A stretch of DNA of 64,000 bases. It comes from Hamiltosporidium tvaerminnensis. Its lineage: Eukaryota; Microsporidia; Dubosqiidae. Numbering within the stretch: the first letter of the stretch is position 1; each line of letters begins with the position of its first letter. Shown piece by piece: positions 60,994-64,000 of the stretch. The translations under genes were made by a program, and so were the position numbers. The stretch covers positions 372,001 to 436,000 of the forward strand of contig JAKIMF020000007.1 of assembly GCA_022605425.2 (NCBI GenBank). Direction: 5' to 3'. The notes under the pieces were generated by a model. That model was not told the DNA's origin. It did no database searches and saw nothing but the letters and a program-made list of their open reading frames with translations.

Positions 60994-63645
60994 TTAATAA
61001 ATAAAAACTTCTATACCGCGGATTTTCAAGTCATTGAAGGTATCTATATCTTCGGGATAATATTTAGAATAAATATGAGTAATTTTTTGTAAAAAATTAG
61101 GATAAGATATTCCATAGTTTGTAAAAACATTTTTCTCTAAATGAAATCCTTGAAGTTCAAAATTTTTCAAAGAAGACATTCTCATTATACAATGATAAAT
61201 TTCGCTTGTAAAAAATGAAGCAACCAAAATCAATGTTTCTAAATTTTTAAGTCTTAAGGCTCCATACTCTTTTAAGAAATTAGAATATATTTCACTTTGA
61301 AAACAAACAGTTAAATGATTAAGATTTAAAAATTTTTCAAGTGCAAATATATCTGATTTGCTTAGTATATTTCTAGATAAATTTATTTTTTTCAGAGATA
61401 CCGCTGGGTGCATAACAGAAAGATATTCCATAAAACCTGATTCGAGATTACAATTTGATGGATTTATTCTTTCTAAGTAATCAAACTGATTAAGGCAACG
61501 AATGTAATTTTTTAACAATTTGTTATTCGATAAATCAAGATCTTTCAAATGACTTTTAAATTGAAAATCAAAAACAAACTGATGTAAACTCATTATTTTT
61601 GTTCCAGAAAGTTTAAAACATTCAAGTTTTTTAAAATTCTCTAATAAAAAAAATATATCGTTAAACGAAGAATTATTTGATAAAGATATACTTCTTGTAC
61701 TTGAATATAATGATTCAAGCCTCAACACTCGGATTAAATCGCCTAAATGTTTTAGATTTTCCAAAAACAATATTTCGGCTTAGATATTAACTGAAAATAA
61801 ACCTACGAGTTTCCTGTTGAACCTAATCCTCGAAAAATCTAAATAATAAAAAGATTTTTTTAAATTTCTGTAATATTCAAAAATATAAAATATTCTACAC
61901 TTAGTTCCTCTCATGCTTAAGATTTATAAAGAACTTGTTGAAATCATTACTCTCATTACCTTATAATTTAGACTGGAATAATCTATCCTCAAACTTTTCA
62001 AAGCTTTCATTTGCATATTTGGAAAATTGGAAATTTTTCGTATGGATTATCAACAAGAAAGATCTAAAATCTCTATGTAAGTGAAAAATAGATTATTTAG
62101 AAAGCCAGATCTTGAAAATGACCCAACAATTCGTAAGATTTTCAATTTTGGAAACATTAATGCTAATTTACGAAGGAAATCTCCATAGTTTATGAAGTCG
62201 CATTTCACTATACTTAAAGATTCTAATTTTCGAAATTTACTAAAAAGATCAACATCTTCTGTTAATAGATCTAATCTTTCGATTTCTATAGATTTTAACG
62301 TATTTATTTTCATAGATTCGATGTTTCCAAAAAGATAACAAAAGCTTGTTTGCATTTTATAGATGACAGGATTATTTAGAATAAATTTACACGCAAAATC
62401 CGTAGAGACACATTCGATATAATACTTATCACCATTAGAAATTTTTATTCCAGTTATTTTATAAGAACTAACCAAAAGACCAAATAGTTCTATTTTCTCG
62501 TTAGAATCATCTTGTTGCATGTAATTAAGAGCTTCGGGTGTAATTCGAATCATTGTATCATCAGTAAAATTCATTTCATATTTAAAAGATTCTCTGTTTT
62601 GTTCTTTCGCAGTGAACGTTAATTCTTTTGTATTTGAATAAAACAATACATCGACCTCATCATAAAGTACAGTTAAGAATGGCAAGAAGAATTTTACATG
62701 CCTCAAATATTCAGAATTCGTCATATTTAATAAATTAAGGCAGGTTTCATCTATTATGTATAACATAAATACGGAAGTAAATTTTTATACAAAATATAGA
62801 GGGCATCAGTATTTGAGTAACAGTTAAGATCGTTGAGAAATTCAATTAGATCTATAAATTCATTTTTATTTAAACCATCAATTTGCGAATCAAACCCATA
62901 ATATAAAATACATATGCATTTTTTGACCCAAAAACAGTCAATATTACTTTTTGTAATATCTTTAATATTAATATTAGTTTCATGAAGCTTTGATCTGTAT
63001 AAAATATCAAAACAACGTGACCTAAGTATAAAAATATTCGAATTATCGATAGTAATAGAATCCTTTGTTCTTTGAAATGGCCTACTTTGTTTGTTTTCAA
63101 ATTTCCTAAATTTTTAATTCTTTCATTCCTTACTTCAAAACTAGATTTTTCAACATTGATTTGATCTAAATCCCCTCCCATATTACATTAAACATTGGTA
63201 TGAAAATATTTAGGTGTAATATTGTTGTATTTTCTGGATCTTTATCTAATCTCGGTCTTTTACTTCTTATACTATATTCTTTTGATTGATTGGGTTCAAG
63301 GTATCGATTTTTATTTGGCCGAAACGAATGATTATTTGGTTCAATGAATGTTGTTTCTGTCTCACGTATTCTTTTTCTACCAATAAGATTATGAAGATTA
63401 TTGGAATCATATAGATTTATCCTAGAATCAAATGATCGATCTATACCGTTGAAAAATATATTGATGCGAATGCAATTATTTATTCTAAAAAATACAAAAA
63501 GAAAAAACGAACACAGTATGTTTTTCACTGCAGTGTAGTGATTAGATGACTTAACAAACATGCTATAGAGTATTTGAAGATTTTTTAATACTATGAGAAA
63601 TTCTAAATAATTGTCCCACCTGATTCTGATACATTTGAAGGGCAT
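60994..63645 (-). pseudogene. Third BTB-like / LRR family member, multiply broken
   Basis: Minus-strand pieces reconstruct the family architecture. 63166-63645 starts at the ATG at 63645, or more likely at Met29 (63561), which gives a signal-peptide-like start (MFVKSSNHYTAVKNILCSFF). A charged linker follows. After frameshifts near 63170 and 63100 there is a BTB-like stretch with ITIDNSNIFILRSRCFDILY, TNINIKDITKSNIDCF and DSQIDGLNKNEFIDLIEFL. After another shift, 62050-62766 (238 codons) ends in LRRs (FRKLESLSIVKCDFINYGDF). Between 62049 and 61775 the LRR sequence goes on through stops. 60994-61770 has regular LRRs (HLKDLDLSNNKLLKNYIRCL, VSLKKINLSRNILSKSDIFA). At least four lesions are present, not all in homopolymers, so decay is likelier than sequencing error. 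Confidence 0.75.
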
Positions 63646-64000
63646 TCTATATTGGTATATATATCTTTGATATCAGTAATTTAGAAAGAAATCAAGATAT
63701 CAAAGATTAAAAGCTTTTTTTGATTAAAATAGTAAAAATTTTTGAATATAAACGATTTGTGCTTGGAGAATCTTTATAATTTACTAATTAACCTAAAAAG
63801 GTAACTCGATGATAATCATCATCGAAAATCAAATAGCAAAAACGACAATGTACAGTCTTTCAAAATATTCGTAACATGTTATTTATGACCTAAACTGCTG
63901 GAAACAGCAACTCTTCTTCTATTTATAGCGATGTCATTTTTATTTGAAAGAAAAGTAATTACTTCTATTCAAGAATCGGTAAAGGTACCTCTTGATATCA
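63646..64000. other. AT-rich end of window
   Basis: Upstream side of the LRR pseudogene. No gene or identifiable promoter element seen. Confidence 0.5.

Noticed and set aside
1-64000. tRNA, rRNA, CRISPR arrays, bacterial operons
   Set aside because: None seen. Gene structure and the retroelements indicate a eukaryote, so CRISPR and Shine-Dalgarno sites are not expected.

Overview
The window reads as AT-rich, gene-poor nuclear DNA of a eukaryote, most likely a microsporidian. The support is intronless genes, paralogous leucine-rich-repeat (LRR) proteins with secretory-type N-termini, a CCC-type signal just before one start codon, and many copies of a non-LTR retrotransposon that encodes a restriction-enzyme-like endonuclease (RLE). 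The repeat content and low gene density recall Hamiltosporidium. That is an inference from general knowledge, not a database match.

Layout. 1-9.6 kb has no convincing intact gene, only decayed coding stretches (about 1.95-2.42 kb; 3.17-3.38 kb; a reverse-transcriptase-like relic near 5.9 kb). 9.6-20 kb holds two minus-strand paralogues of a signal peptide / BTB-like / LRR family. The first (9633-12017, 794 aa) is intact. The second (16946-19962) is broken by a one-base deletion and by a young, 5'-truncated retroelement. A degraded full-length retroelement (about 12110-15766, minus) lies between them. 20-24.5 kb is empty. 24490-28278 (minus) is a nearly complete retroelement with a 14-bp target duplication. 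29251-30534 is an intact 427-aa orphan gene. About 31601-35376 is an ancient full-length relic of the same retroelement. 36.3-38.1 kb is a decayed plus-strand gene. 42169-42549 is a small intact gene with faint borealin-like features. 44567-48338 and 49270-53079 are two retroelement copies in tandem on the plus strand, with a more divergent relic at about 53.8-54.7 kb. 55998-56504 is an intact 168-aa orphan. 56.9-57.6 kb may be another decayed gene. 60994-63645 (minus) is a third, heavily broken LRR gene.

The retroelement is about 3.8 kb. It encodes one protein: a disordered N-terminus, a reverse transcriptase (RT), a CCHC finger, an RLE nuclease (RPD...E...KLRKY) and an acidic tail. It ends with a conserved 3' terminus (AACCCAGAATTTTATTAAATAA), makes 11-18 bp target duplications, and begins within one to three bases of its own start codon. 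No copy here is intact.

The most interesting signals are an in-frame fusion of a BTB-like domain to an intact RLE core, created by the insertion at 18485-19127; a roughly 506-bp gene-conversion tract between the two LRR paralogues; and a roughly 1,012-bp identical tract, including shared lesions, between the two tandem retroelements. Intact genes are few (about four) and the rest is decay, so most of the window looks like accumulating and eroding repeat sequence.
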